A stretch of DNA of 64,000 bases, taken from contig JADCRB010000108.1 of NCBI GenBank assembly GCA_021464245.1, positions 1-64,000 on the forward strand, given 5' to 3'. The stretch comes from Carallia brachiata. Its lineage: Eukaryota > Streptophyta > Magnoliopsida > Malpighiales > Rhizophoraceae. Shown piece by piece: positions 25,581-37,539 of this stretch. The number at the start of each line of letters is the position of its first letter. The stretch's first letter is position 1. A program made the translations under genes and the position numbers. The notes under the pieces are model-generated. The model ran no database searches. It had not been told where the DNA came from and saw only the letters and a program-made list of their open reading frames with translations.

Positions 25581-26859
25581 GAAAAGTCGTATGAATGGAT
25601 GTTCTTCATGATGGTAAACCATGGAGTAAGCTCATCTGCTTACAGAAACAGTGTGCTGCCATTACTCCGGACAAATTTGTCCTGGAAAATGGCATTTTTG
25701 GTCATCTGAAGCTGGGAAAACCTCTAATTTTGCAGTTGGCCCTGCTTGTTGGTGAAGACTACATGATTGGACAGGGCCGAATGCCATGAGTTGCGATGGC
25801 CACTGGTAAATATACCTGTCACAGAGACAGGTTTCAGTGACAACCAAAACACAGAACCCATAATTTATACTGCATCACGCCTGTAAAGGAAAAAACAAAG
25901 TTTGGCTTGCGAGGCCTTGGTGGCTGTGATCTGAATCATCGGGGAATGGTATATCTATTGTGCTTGGAATTGTGGAGCCACAACGCTTGAATTTGTTGTG
26001 CAGGATATCAATAATATGAAAGGATCATTTTTGACGAAATTCAAAGTCTTTTCAGGTTGTTCCTCTTTTGTTCTTTTGATTATCACTGCCACGGTATTTC
26101 CATCCCGCGATTTACCATTAAAGCTGCTTGATAAATTCCTTTTGCTCTAGTTAATCTGTTCATGGGAATCGTCCACAGAAACAGTGCTCCCGTATGCTCC
26201 ACCTTCCCTCCATCCGTCAAAGAAAAAAACGCAAAGATAGAGTGAAAGTCAAGTAAAGAAAGATAAGAGGCATAGAGCCTTGTGTTTGTTAGCATTATCA
26301 CAACTTGCATTGCATGCAATCACAAGCCAGATAATTGAGAAATTAAAAAATTCAGAGCGCATAAATCACGTCCAACGTGGTAATTTTATATGCTCCCATG
26401 GATAGAAAGCTATTTATTTTGTGTCCATTTGATTGCAGCCTCTTTGCTATTTCTATTCGCCTTATTATGGGTTCCAGGCCGACCCTGATATCTGTAATAA
26501 AATGACGTTCTGGCACCATACTTTCGTGTGCACTTAGAATAAACTTTTTTAGGTGCTCGTTAATTTTATTTCTACTTATACGAGTGTATTAGATTCTCCT
26601 TAAAATCATAAGACTGCTTATTAGATAGGTTTTTAGCTTGTTTGGGTAACCAATACAACCGGTAAAGAAAAAAAAATTATGGCCCTACCCATTTGCTAAT
26701 TAATACTTATTCTAGTGGCTTTTAAATGTAAGAGACGTAAGCACATTTCAAAAGCAAGATTATGTAGTAAAAATAATTTTTTTTAAAAAAAAAACAAAAA
26801 GGCATGGCATTAATTTTAATTGCCCTTTAATATTACGAATTGTTTTTCCCTTTGAGCAG
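25581..26859. other. 3' UTR of the glycosyltransferase gene and intergenic DNA
   Basis: The first ~450 bp are moderately GC-rich and probably 3' UTR. The rest is AT-rich spacer. I see no gene in it. Confidence 0.5.
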
Positions 26860-28080
26860 TAGCAAAAAATATGTGTTATTACAAAAAAAAAATAAATTCA
26901 CTTAAAATTTAAAAAAACATTAAAAAAACTTAATTTGAATAAATGCTTACCTGAATAATAATGTTATTATAATTTTAAAAAATTTTAGGTAATTTATGCA
27001 AGTTATTACCCAACATTCAACAAAAAGTTAAAAAAAAAGTCATATTTGAATAAAAAAAAATCTTGATTAGAGTAATTGCTTAAGTGAAATATAATATTAT
27101 TTAAATTTAGAGTATTTTTTACGTAATTTCTGAAAATTAAGTAATATGTTACCTCACATTCAATAAAAAGTAAAAAAAGACCATATGTGAATAACAAATT
27201 CTTAATTGGAATAATTACTTAAGTGAAACATAACTGAAACATAATGTTATTCAAATTTAGAGTATTTTTTTATGTCATTTCTAGAAATTAAGTAATACAT
27301 TATTTTATATTCAACAAAAAGTGTAAGAAAGCTATATGTAAATAAAAAGATTCTTAGTTTGAGTAATTACTTAAGTAAAATGTAATGTTACTCAAATTAT
27401 AGAATTTTTACTTAATTTTTAAAAGTTAAGTACCACGTTTTACCTTACATTCAACAAAAAGTAACAAAAAAAAAAGTCATATGAGAATAAAAAAATCTTA
27501 ATTTGAGTAATTACTTAAGTGAAACATAATATTACTCAAATTTAGAGAACTTTTAAGTAATTTCCAGGAGTTGAGTAACACGTTGCCTTACATTCAACAA
27601 AAGATCAAAAAAAGGGCCTATATGTGAATAAAAAATTATTCATTTTAATAATTACTTAAGTAAAATATAATGTTACTGAAATTTAGAGAAGTTTCACGTA
27701 ATTTCTGGAAGTTGAGTAACATGTTATCTTACATTCATAAAAAATTAAAAGAGTCATATGTGAATAAAAAATTCTTAATTTGACTAACTACTTAAGTGAA
27801 ACATAATATTACTAAAAATTTAAAGAATTTTTACGTAATTTCTGAAAGTTAAGTAACACATTACCTTCTATTTAACAAAAAATAACAAAAAAAGTCATAT
27901 GTGAATAAAAATTCTTGATTTGAGGAATTACTTAAGTGAAACATAATGTTACTCAAATTTAGAGAGTTTTTACGTAATTTCTAACAATTAAGTAACACTT
28001 TACCTTTCATTTAACAAAAATTAAAAAAATGTCATATGTGAATAAAATTTTCTTGATTTGAGTAATTTTTTAAATTTAGT
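26860..28080. repeat. Tandem array 1, about eight ~138-bp AT-rich units
   Basis: Imperfect direct repeats share the order TTACTTAAGTGAAACATAAT, ACTCAAATTTAGAGA, ACGTAATTTCTGGAAGTT, GAGTAACACGTT, TACATTCAACAAAAAG and CATATGTGAATAAAAA. Monomers start near 27060, 27200, 27350, 27495, 27640, 27770 and 27912. The first copies are the most degenerate. No coding potential. A matching array is at 34395-35340. Confidence 0.85.
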
Positions 28081-29290
28081 CTATTATTAAATTATTTCTT
28101 TTATACAATAACTACTCAATGTGAAATTTAAATTTTTTCGACAAAGATCATAAATAATTAAGGATGACAAAATTTTTTTACACTAATTTTAACAAATAAA
28201 GCAATCATCATTGGATCAAGAGAAAAAAAAAGTACAAGTGAATATTTGTGAATACAACGAACACACCTATGATTTCAAAAGCGAAAAATTGAATGAATTA
28301 AAAATTTTAAATCTACTTTTGAAATTGATAATGAATCTTTTGATAATAATAATATGGTTTGGTAGTAGAATTATTATACTGTTGCTCCTAATTTTGCGGC
28401 TGATCAATATAAAAAGAAGATTAGTTTTAATAAGGATTCACTTTTATTATTATACATCTACTTTACCTCTACATCATTTGATTGTCGATGTACATAATTT
28501 TATTGTTATAAAATTTATTTAGTATCTATGTAAAATTTGATTATTTATAAAGATTTTATTCAATTATGATTAAAAATTGATTTTATTGTTATCAAATGTA
28601 TTTTTCGTACCTAATCTTTCATGAAACTAACGTATTTTACGTGCCTAATCTTTCATGAAACTGGAATATCTTTCTCTGGGATTGATGACAATTTGGAATG
28701 ATTTGATGAACGCTATAAAAAAGGGTCAAAGTATAAGCTATTTATTTATAAAATAGGCAAATCTGAAAGGAATTCTAAAGTAAGATTCATCATTGTAATA
28801 GTCAGTTTCCTTTTTTTTTTTTTTTAAGAAAAAAAAAAATCAGTAGGCTACGGTTTTATTGTTAGATTTTGTACAAGAGTTAACTTGACTCCCTTAAAGG
28901 GGTGTTAAAATAGAAACTCTTTTTTAATGCTTCACTCATCCCTTGGCCAATTTGGACCAAACAGAGTTGTTGATAAGGTTGTCGTCATTCATCATCTATT
29001 GTTGTCTCTGTTCACTCTCATTGCATTTTTCAAATTAAACAAACATGTTATTTTGATATTGGATTAGCATGAATTAATTCTTTCCATAGAGGATCGAAAA
29101 TAAAAGGCACGTCATTTATTCGTGGACATAGCAATTAAGACAAATAGCCACTCAGCGTTAAACATGGCTGTTGTTTTAACTAGACTGCGAGAAACAAGCA
29201 ATGACTAGAAAAATCCTGCATACTGCCCACAGCAGAAAATGGACGAAAGACATCAACTCCATCTGGTTGTTGAGAGAATGCTCGGAAAAC
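28081..29290. other. Conserved left flank of duplication unit 1
   Basis: AT-rich DNA that recurs almost in the same order at about 35341-36833 (for example CTATTATTAAATTATT, AAGCAATCATCATTGGATCA, GTGCCTAATCTTTCATGAAA). The last ~250 bp are 3' flank or UTR of the germin-like gene and are also shared with 41880-42053. No gene seen. Confidence 0.6.
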
Positions 29291-29941
29291 TTAACCAGTT
29301 CCACCAAGAACAGCCTTGAGCTTCTTAACCTGAGCATCATCCAGGAATGTAACCTGCTCTATCAATTCAGAAGGCAAATCGTTTCCGAATAGAGCATAGT
29401 CTACGATCTGGAGGCCCGGGCTGGGACTACTGAAGCTAACAAATGCCAGGGCAGGCCCCCTCCCTGAATTCACTTGGAAATGCAATAACCCTCGAGGGAA
29501 AACCATAACATCTCCTTTCTCAAGTTGCTTAACGTAGACTGCATTTGCTGAGGAAATGAAACCAGCACAGATAGTCCCCTGGACAACGACGAGGAGTTCT
29601 GAGCCTCGTGGGTGTGTGTGGATGGGGATAACTCCCCCAGGGGCCAAGTCCACACGAGCAATGGAAATTCCAAGGCCATTTACACCAGGAAAAGTTTGAA
29701 CAAATGCTGGTGTAACGGCAGCTTTGATAAGGTTTGAGGTGTTACCCTGAACGAGGCCGGAGAAAACAAAATCTTCTACTGTGACCTTTTCTGGCTTCTT
29801 GCAAGGGTAGCCTGCAGGCCCATCAGGAAGAGTCAAATCTGCGACGCAGAAGTCTTGAACAGAAGCATAAGAAAATGAAGAGAAGAGGATGAGAAAGGCA
29901 ATGACAATCATCTTTACTAACAAAAGTACACTATGGTGCAT
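29291..29941 (-). CDS. Germin-like protein 1 (ABP19/ABP20-like cupin)
   Basis: Intronless, 216 residues, within the usual 200-230 of germin-like proteins. The signal peptide is about residues 1-26 (hydrophobic run [16 protein letters not shown], cleavage near SYA|SVQ). C32 and C47 form the conserved N-terminal disulphide pair. A single cupin domain carries box 1 HTHPRGSE (H108, H110, E115) and box 2 [16 protein letters not shown] (H154), so all four metal ligands are present. Asn in NTSN (67-70) is a glycosylation site. The protein should be secreted, probably as a Mn-binding oligomer. Family members include superoxide dismutases and the auxin-binding-like ABP19/20, whose ends ([16 protein letters not shown]) it matches most closely. 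It differs from copy 2 by a two-residue deletion in the signal peptide and an extra Cys after box 1. Expression direction is left, away from the glucanase copy at 33928. Confidence 0.93.
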   Translation of the reverse strand: MHHSVLLLVKMIVIAFLILFSSFSYASVQDFCVADLTLPDGPAGYPCKKPEKVTVEDFVFSGLVQGNTSNLIKAAVTPAFVQTFPGVNGLGISIARVDLAPGGVIPIHTHPRGSELLVVVQGTICAGFISSANAVYVKQLEKGDVMVFPRGLLHFQVNSGRGPALAFVSFSSPSPGLQIVDYALFGNDLPSELIEQVTFLDDAQVKKLKAVLGGTG

Positions 29942-32900
29942 ACTTGTTGGGAGACTTGGGGTGCGAGTAATCAGGAATTTGGCTTATATAGGATGAAATT
30001 GTTGGTCCATTGCTACTGGTCCCGTGAGGGATTCACAATCATGGAGACGCTCGGCACATATGCGGAGGAAAACGACAGATTTTTCTACCTGGCGAGCATG
30101 TGACTCTTGATCTTTTTGTCCACAAGGGACAATAATTCTCTTTTTGTTTGAAAATGCAGGAGCAGAAAATCAAGGGAGAAGGATTTATCTACAAGTGAGT
30201 TCTGGTATTCGAATCTCGGACCTAATCACCTGGTAGCCATTAGGCTAATTTTTCTGTTATTTTATTTCAACACCTATCCCCGCATAGTGTGATAGAAATT
30301 TCGTATTGTAATGCAAATTCAAGTTTAGGATTGTATGATACGCATGTCCTTTTTACACGACAAGAACTTAATGGCAAATCCAACTGGTTACCAATAAAAG
30401 AGTAACGTTGACGTTTGCTTATTCTGTGAAAGCGTTTCAGATTTTCAAAAATCAAGGCCATAGAATCTCAAATTGGGAGCAAAATGCATGCATTACATCA
30501 AACCTACAACTTGCAATCTAATCTGTGTTGTCAGTGTTATTGTCTGGTCTGCAATAGTAATTTTCTTCAGAAATTTATGTCCTGATGCAGAAAATAGAAA
30601 TGTAATGGTGGCCTGCCAAGTAACACTGCGACTTTGTGTATAGGGAGTGGGAAGTGACCGGATAGTTATGACATTTCTCGTAATAGTCAATGAGTCATAA
30701 GTTTAATTTCACTGCTTGACTATGATAAGATTTAATTTGGGGACCCATCATCCGGCATGGAATCACACAAGCGGTGGTCCGGAAATTTGTGTTTGCCGTA
30801 GTGCAGAACATGGGACCATTTTGGAGGGGACCTGTTTTCAGGTCATGAACCAGCTAGAGCTGATTAGGCAAAACCAAATCCATGAAATGCCAGAAGTTGG
30901 AGAAAACGAAAGATCAGGAATTCCCATTGTGGTCCATCACCACATGCAAAAGGATGGAATGCTGAGCGTAAGAAGACATTTTGACAGCTAACAAATGTCT
31001 CTGCAAGTCTTTTTCTCCACTTTACAAAGTTACCATGAGTGGATCCTATGAATTCCCCATCTTTTCTGGCAGGAAAATGTTGGAAAGATAAAAATCCTGT
31101 CCTCTTCAGACAACCTTTCGGCATAGAAGAATGGGGAATTCATAAGATGAATTCGAATGGCACAGCGAATGGCCGCGGCCAGCATAGCTACAAAACGCCA
31201 ACCATGGCAAGTTCATATTTACGGTGCATTTACACAGAAGAATATATACATTGTCAAGGAGGAATATCCCAAAGAGAGAATGATACAACCTCACAAGGAG
31301 GTACGTACAGGTTTTTGGTGCAGTCAAGCAAGCATGTGCAGCACTTTGCTGAGGATAAGGGCAGAAACAAACTTACCAAGTCAGACTAATGTTCACCACA
31401 CGTTTCCAGACGGGCAGAAACAAAATGTCTTTGCATTGTTGTGACAGCGTTATCATTCTCACCGCTGTCATCCTATCGTCACCCTGGTCCCTTGTTTATG
31501 TTTGGTCACTTAATTCCAAAAGAAAAATCATCTCGGAAAGTAGCTGAACTGTAAGGAGCGTTTAAATGGAATTTTTCAATAGTTATTTACTTTCTGTCTG
31601 TAATTTTGTAGTAATGTCCTGATCGAAAGATCAAGAAAAATTTACATTGCAAGTTGGGCTTTTCTATTTTCAAAGAATGAAGTTGGGCCTTTTTTTTTTA
31701 ATATAAATTAAGTCAAAATTTTTTTTCTTTTGGGCTGCAGTCTAGTGACTGGAGAGTTCATAGTTGGACATTTAACCCTACCACTCAAGCTAGGCTTGCT
31801 CTCCGAGTTAAGTTTTATTTTTTTTTAGTCTTTTTTTTTTTTTGATTAACTAGTCAACTTTTATTAAAGAAGCAAGAATTGCAATCTGAAAAAAGAAAAA
31901 AAAAACGAAATATTATAGCCCACTCAGACGATAAGATTAGATTGTCGAAAAGGATAGCACATCAGGTTCTCGCCGAGTGTTGGGCCATTACCAGTAGCCC
32001 ACGGCCTAAATAACTAGCCGATAAATCCAAGGAACTATTTTATTTGTTGTTGGGGGAAGAGATTGTTTGTACCACAAGTCATAAGTTCTAGAACTGGCCC
32101 AAATAACAATCAGATAGGCTGGCCTAGTAAATAGATTTTGCTGAATTGTAGTTTAATTTTAAATAATAATAAAATATTTACACAGTTCATTTAATGATAA
32201 ATAAAATTTATCTGTTTTTTCTTTTGAAAAAATTATGTAAGTACACAATGGTATACACAAAGCTAATACATGAAAATTTGAACCATTAAATAGTAAAAAA
32301 TGTATTAATTTTTTTTAAAAACTAAATAAACTGTTAAATTAACTGTATTTTCTGCATAATGTTATGCTTGTATGCGTGGTGGTGTCCTTTCCCTTTGTTC
32401 AAATTTTAATTATTTAACAACTCATATAACTTTATTATTACTTCATCTCTATTTAAATATTATTATATAATATTTCTCATTCCGAATATGATTTTGTTCA
32501 GGTACATTTATTTCTTTTTTTTCTTCGTGCATTCAGGTACATATATTTCGTGTACCATGAAGGAAGAATTATCAGCACATTTAAATGGACAATCTGTGCG
32601 TATACGTTTTCTAAAATCGGCCTTCCCATTATCAAACATGATTTCATTTTCCTTGCATGGCAGGACCAGGCAACAAAAAGGGTTGATCTTATCCGTGCAA
32701 AACCACTACTATATATATAACATACAATTGTGCATGTATGCATTGTATAAACAGAAGCCTAACTCACGGTTTATTGTGCGTAACGTGAGTTTTAAACTCA
32801 GCAATCGTCGTGATCGAGTTTTGGGAGAGGCTTGCTTCAGGTCCAGTAGTATTTTAGTGGTGGGTTCTTCCTGTGGCGGAGGTTGAATGAGAACGTCAAT

Positions 32901-33927
32901 GGGTAATTCTCGACATCGACCTAAAGATTTGATAATCAACATATTCGCAAAATGATTTTTTTGAGGGCAAAAAAAAAAAAAACAGAGGCCTAACTCTTGT
33001 GATTGTGGAAGTGCTACAACCAACTTCAGAGACTACTTTGGTGGTATAATTTCTGTTTTTTTTTTTGGTAGAAAGTATAATTTCTTTCTTTTCTTTTTCC
33101 TTCAAAAATTTCCTTTAGTTATTAGTCGCAAACAGTGACTACCATGATGTTTTAGACGTAATGACATCAAATTATAAAGTTTAGTGATTTTTCAATAATT
33201 TAAATAAATCTAACATATTGTTTAGTATCGTTATGTTGGACAGTTTTTTAAATGCAGAAACCAACATAAATATCCGATTAACTTATCGACCTCAACAATA
33301 AGTAATTAATTTTGGATTATTCATTTTCATAAATACTACCGAAATTCTTTACTTGGCCCTTTCCATTTTTTCCCCCATATTTCACATCTTGATGCAAGCT
33401 TTCACAACCTAATTTTTAACCAGTTAAGTTTCCAAGAACAAGAGAAGAATTTATCGAACCTTCCAAAAAAAGAAAAAAAACACAGGATATTCAGATTACT
33501 CCAAGAAGATGTTTTGAGCGTTTAGCTTTTGATAGTGTTAATTGTCAAGGCAAGAAACAAGCAAATTCTTCTACCTGTTTTTTGGGCGACAAATAACAAA
33601 CAAGCACAAGTTGAAGTTCTGACTCTTATCCCTTACATCATCAGCAAATGAAATAAGCCTCCGGTTATTGTAAGACGGTATTAACAGGTTTTTTTTAGAG
33701 CATTTTACCAACTGGACCAATAGTTTTTATTTTCTTGTAGGCGGATTTTACCAATCAAAATTTGTGAATAAACCAAACATCTATAACATAATATAGTTCA
33801 TGTCAGTTAATCATTAAAATATATATATATATATTTATTACCAGTACTATACAATACCTTGTTCTTCAGATTAATCTTATGCATGTGCTATGTCTGCCTG
33901 AAGAGCCAGGTTCTGTGACTCCAAGCA
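29942..33927. repeat. Intergenic part of unit 1 between divergent germin-like and glucanase genes
   Basis: About 4 kb shared, block by block, with 37491-39880, 42711-47133 and 60217-62932. Landmarks are CTTTTTCTCCAC near 31009, GCCCACTCAGACGATAAGAT at 31918 (also 39490 and about 45092), TAGCCCACGGCCTAAATAAC at 31996, and ACTCCAAGCAATGGCATA just before the glucanase start. It should contain both promoters. No gene seen between. Confidence 0.7.
29983..29990 (-). promoter_or_regulatory. TATA box of germin-like gene 1
   Basis: TATATAAG on the minus strand about 42 nt before the ATG. The same box is kept in front of the other two copies. Confidence 0.7.
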
Positions 33928-34394
33928 ATGGCATATTTTTGGGTTGCCCTTATGCTGTGGGTTCTAATAGCAATTCATAGCCAAATTGGGACGGCATATC
34001 CTCTTATTGATGTAGGCGTTTGCTATGGAATGCTTGGAGACAACCTGCCTTCCGCCTGATGTTATTGGACCGTACTGGAGCAACAACGTTGGCAAATTGA
34101 GGCCCTATGATCCCAATCCTAATGCACTAAATGCACTGAGGGGGAGCCAGATTGAAGTCACCGTAGGCATACGAAACGAAGATCTGCCCGGCTTGGCAGC
34201 AAGCCAAGATGCAGTTAACTCATGGTTTGCTACCAACATGGAACCTTTCATTGATGACGTTAATTTTTTTTACATTGCTGTGGGTAATGAAGTGATTCCT
34301 GGAACATTTGCTGGCTATGTTTTGCCTGTAATGCATTTTCTCCAAAACATTCTCAACGAAAGAAAGCTCGCTGTTATAAGGGTAACGACTGTAT
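33928..34394 (+). pseudogene. Beta-1,3-glucanase (GH17) pseudogene 1, truncated
   Basis: Starts MAYFWVALMLWVLIAIHSQ with an intact ATG and signal peptide. Two bases are missing near 34055, giving a TGA at 34057-34059. The other frame then continues with DVIGPYWSNNVGKLRPYDP, FFYIAVGNEVIPGTF (proton-donor Glu kept) and HFLQNILNERKLAVIR. At about 34394 the homology stops within the ATTVV-type strand, and tandem-array DNA follows. The C-terminal half with the nucleophile is absent. This copy is the best guide to the ancestral sequence of the region that is frame-shifted in the open copy at 53165. Confidence 0.92.
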
Positions 34395-35340
34395 TTTTTA
34401 GGTAATTTTTGAAAGTTAAGTAATTTATTACCTCACATTTAATAAAAAGTAAAAAAAGCCATATGTGAATAATACATTCTTAATTTGACTAATTACTTAA
34501 ATGAAACATAATTGGAACATAAATTTAGAATATTTTTTATGTCATTTCTAGAAGTTAAGTAATACGTTACCTTATATTTAATAAAAAGTGTAAAAAATCC
34601 ATAGGTAAATAAAAAAAATTCTTAGTTTAAGTAATTACTTAAGTAAAATGTAATATTACTCAAATTTAGAGAATTTTTACGTAATTTTCAAAAGTTCTTA
34701 CATTCAATAAAAAAAAAAAAAAGCCATATGAGAATAAAAAAATCTTAATTTGAGTAATTACTTAAGTGAAACATAATATTACTCATATTTAGAGAACTTT
34801 TACATAATTTCTAGAAGTTGAGTAACACATTGCCTTACATTCAACAAAAGATAAAAAAAAAAGGCTATATGTGAATAAAAAATTCTTCATTTTAGTAATT
34901 ATTTAAGTGAAGTATAATGTTACTCAAATTAAGAGAATTTTTGCCCAACTTCTGGAAGTTGAGTAACACGTTATCTTACATTCATAAAAAAGTAAAAAAA
35001 AAAAGTCGTATGTGAATAAACAATTCTTGATTTGAGTAACTGCCTAAAAGAAATATAATATTACTAAAATTTAGAGAATTTTAATGTAGGTAATTTCTGA
35101 AAGTTAAGTAACATGTTATCTTATATTCAACAAAAAGTACAAAAAGTCATATGTGAATAAAATTTTTTTGATTTGAATAATTACTTTAGTGAAACATAAT
35201 GTTACTTAAATTTAGAGAATTTTTTACGTAATTTCTAGAACTTAAGTAACACTTACCTTTCATTTAACAAAAATTAAAAAAATGCCACATGTAAATAAAA
35301 ATTTCTTGATTTGAGTAACTTCTCAAATTTAGTCTATTAT
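34395..35340. repeat. Tandem array 2, about seven ~138-bp AT-rich units
   Basis: Same monomer as array 1. The first monomer (ATTTTTTAGGTAATTTTTGA) lines up with about 27115 in array 1 and is joined directly to the broken glucanase copy, so the array start is a recombination junction. The right end passes into the same flank as array 1 (CTATTATTAAATTATTATTT). Confidence 0.85.
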
Positions 35341-36833
35341 TAAATTATTATTTTATATAATAATTACTCAATGCAAAATTTAAATTTTTTCGACAAAGAT
35401 CGTAAATAATTAAGGATGACAAATTTTTTTACACTAATTTTAACAAATAAAGCAATCATCATTGGATCATGAGAAAAGAAAATACAAGTGAATAATATTT
35501 GAATACAATGAATACACCTATGCTCTCAAAAGCGAAAAATTGAATGAATTAAAAATTTTTAAATCTACTTTTAAAATTTATAGTGAGTATTTTGATAATA
35601 ATAATATGGTTTGGTGGTAGAACTATCATACTATTGCTCCTAATCTTGTAGCTGATCAATGAAAAAAAAGACTAGTGTTAATAAGGATTCACTTTTATTA
35701 TTATATGTCTACTTTAGTTCTATATCATTTGATTGTCAGTGTACATAATTTCATTATTATAAAAATTATTCAGTATCTATATAGAATTCGATTATTCATA
35801 AAGATTTTATTCAATAGCGATTAAGAACTGATTTTATTGTTATCAAATGTATTTTTCATACCTAATCTTTCATGAAACAAATGTATTTTACGTGCCTAAT
35901 CTTTCATGAAACTGGAGTATCTTTCTTTGAAATTGATGACAATTTGGAATGATTTGATGAACGATATAAAGAAAGGGTCAAATTATAAAATACTTATGGC
36001 TAAAATCTTAAATTGCAACAGTTAAAGAAAGATAATTTAGTAAATTTATAAAATAGACAAATTTGGAAGGAATTCGAAAGCAAGATTCCTTCCAACGAGT
36101 CATTGGAATATTCCGTTTCCTTTTTTTTTTTTCAAAGACAAAAAAATCTGTCGGCAACCAGTTTTGTTGTTGGATTTTACATGGGAGTTAACTTGACTCC
36201 TAAGGCAGTTAAAATAGAAACTCATGAAAAAATTTGGTGGGTATATAAAATTTTATTATTGTATTCACGTGTATCTTTTTGTGTAATCATAATTTTTTTT
36301 TGCAATTATAACGATAAAAAATGATAAAAAATTATTACTCTTTTTTGTTTCATATTTTTTCTTTGTAATTATATAAAAGACACTCATAATTAAAAAAAAA
36401 ATGTCTAGACGAAATAAAGAAATTTTATCTGTTCATGTAATGTAATGAAGCCTTTTTTTTTTTTTTTAAATGCCTCACTAACCCCTTGGCCAATTTGGGT
36501 CAGACAGAGCTGTTGAAAAGGTAACCGTCATTCATCAGCTATTGTTGTCTCTGTTCACTCTCATTGCATTTTTGAAATAAAACAAACATGTTATTTTGAT
36601 ATTGGATTAGCATGAATTAATTCTTTCCATAGAGGATCGAAAATAAAAGGCACGTCATTTATTCGTGGACATAGCAATTAAGACAGATAGCCACTCAGCG
36701 TTAAACATGGCTGTTGTTTTAACTAGACTGCGAGAAACAAGCACTGACTAGAAAAATCGTGCATACTGCCCACAACAGAAAATGGACGAAAGACATCAAC
36801 TCCATCTGGTTGTTGAGAGAATGCTCGGAAAAA
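35341..36833. other. Left flank of unit 2, homologous to 28081-29290
   Basis: AT-rich DNA shared with unit 1, including TTTCATGAAACTGGAGTATC and the 3' flank of the germin-like gene (GGCACGTCATTTATTCGTGG). About 250 bp near 36200-36440 differ from unit 1. No gene seen. Confidence 0.55.
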
Positions 36834-37490
36834 TTAACCAGTTCCACCAAGAACAGCCTTGAGCTTCTTAACCTGAGCATCATCCAGGAATGTAACCTGC
36901 TCTATCAATTCAGAAGGCAAATCGTTTCCGAATAGAGCATAGTCTACAATCTGGAGGCCCGGGCTGGGACTACTGAAGCTAACAAATGCCACGGCAGGCA
37001 CCCTCCCTGAATTCACTTGGAAATGCAATAACCCTCGAGGGAAAAGCATGACATCTCCTTTCTCAAGTTGCTTAACGTAGACTGCATTTGCTGAGGAAAT
37101 GAAACCAGCTAAGATATTCCCCTGGACAACGACGAGGAGTTCTGAGCCTCGTGGGTGTGTGTGTATAGGGATAACTCCCCGAGGAGCCAAGTCCACGCGA
37201 GCAATGGAAACTCCAAGGCCATTTACACCAGGAAAATTTTTAACAAATGCTGGTGTAACGGCAGCTTTGATAAGGTTTGATGTGTTACCACGAACGAGGC
37301 CGGAGAAAACAAAATCATCTACTGTGACCTTTTCTGGCTTAACGCAAGGGTAGCCCGCAGGCCCGTCAGGAAGAACCAAATCTGCGACGCAGAAGTCTTG
37401 AACAGAAGCATAAGAAAATGAAGAGAAGAGCGAAAGGATGAGAAAGGCAATGACAATCATCTTTACTAACAAAAGTACGCTATGGTGCAT
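36834..37490 (-). CDS. Germin-like protein 2 (ABP19/ABP20-like cupin)
   Basis: Intronless, 218 residues, closely similar to copy 1. The signal peptide covers about residues 1-28 and is two residues longer than in copy 1. C34 and C49 are the disulphide pair. Box 1 HTHPRGSE gives H110, H112 and E117, and box 2 gives H156, so the metal site is complete. The substitution NILAGF replaces the copy-1 TICAGF, removing its extra Cys. The frame is fully open, and the TATA box and leader are conserved, so it looks functional. Its divergent glucanase partner is missing: unit 2 runs into a 14-3-3-containing block and then into unit 3. Confidence 0.93.
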   Translation of the reverse strand: MHHSVLLLVKMIVIAFLILSLFSSFSYASVQDFCVADLVLPDGPAGYPCVKPEKVTVDDFVFSGLVRGNTSNLIKAAVTPAFVKNFPGVNGLGVSIARVDLAPRGVIPIHTHPRGSELLVVVQGNILAGFISSANAVYVKQLEKGDVMLFPRGLLHFQVNSGRVPAVAFVSFSSPSPGLQIVDYALFGNDLPSELIEQVTFLDDAQVKKLKAVLGGTG

Positions 37491-37531
37491 ACTTGTTGGG
37501 AGACTTGGGGTGCGAGTAATCAGGAATTTGG

Positions 37532-37539
37532 CTTATATA
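37532..37539 (-). promoter_or_regulatory. TATA box of germin-like gene 2
   Basis: TATATAAG on the minus strand, about 42 nt before the start codon, as in copy 1. Confidence 0.7.

Larger units (their letters stand above)
26860..34394. repeat. Duplication unit 1 (array - germin-like - glucanase)
   Basis: Array 1, left flank, germin-like gene 1 (minus), ~4 kb spacer, first half of glucanase pseudogene 1 (plus). Its right edge inside the glucanase is joined to a second copy of the array, as expected of a tandem duplication of about 7.3 kb starting near 27115. Confidence 0.8.

Noticed and set aside
26860..28080. CRISPR-like array
   Set aside because: The whole ~138-bp monomer repeats with no unique spacers, and this is plant DNA.
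28211..28522. 103-codon reading frame Ile/Leu/Asn-rich
   Set aside because: Composition is that of translated AT-rich DNA and it is not conserved in the matching unit 2 flank.
30716..31389. Reading frames of 91 and 116 codons in the spacer of unit 1
   Set aside because: Not kept open in the homologous spacers of units 2 and 3, and no recognisable domain.
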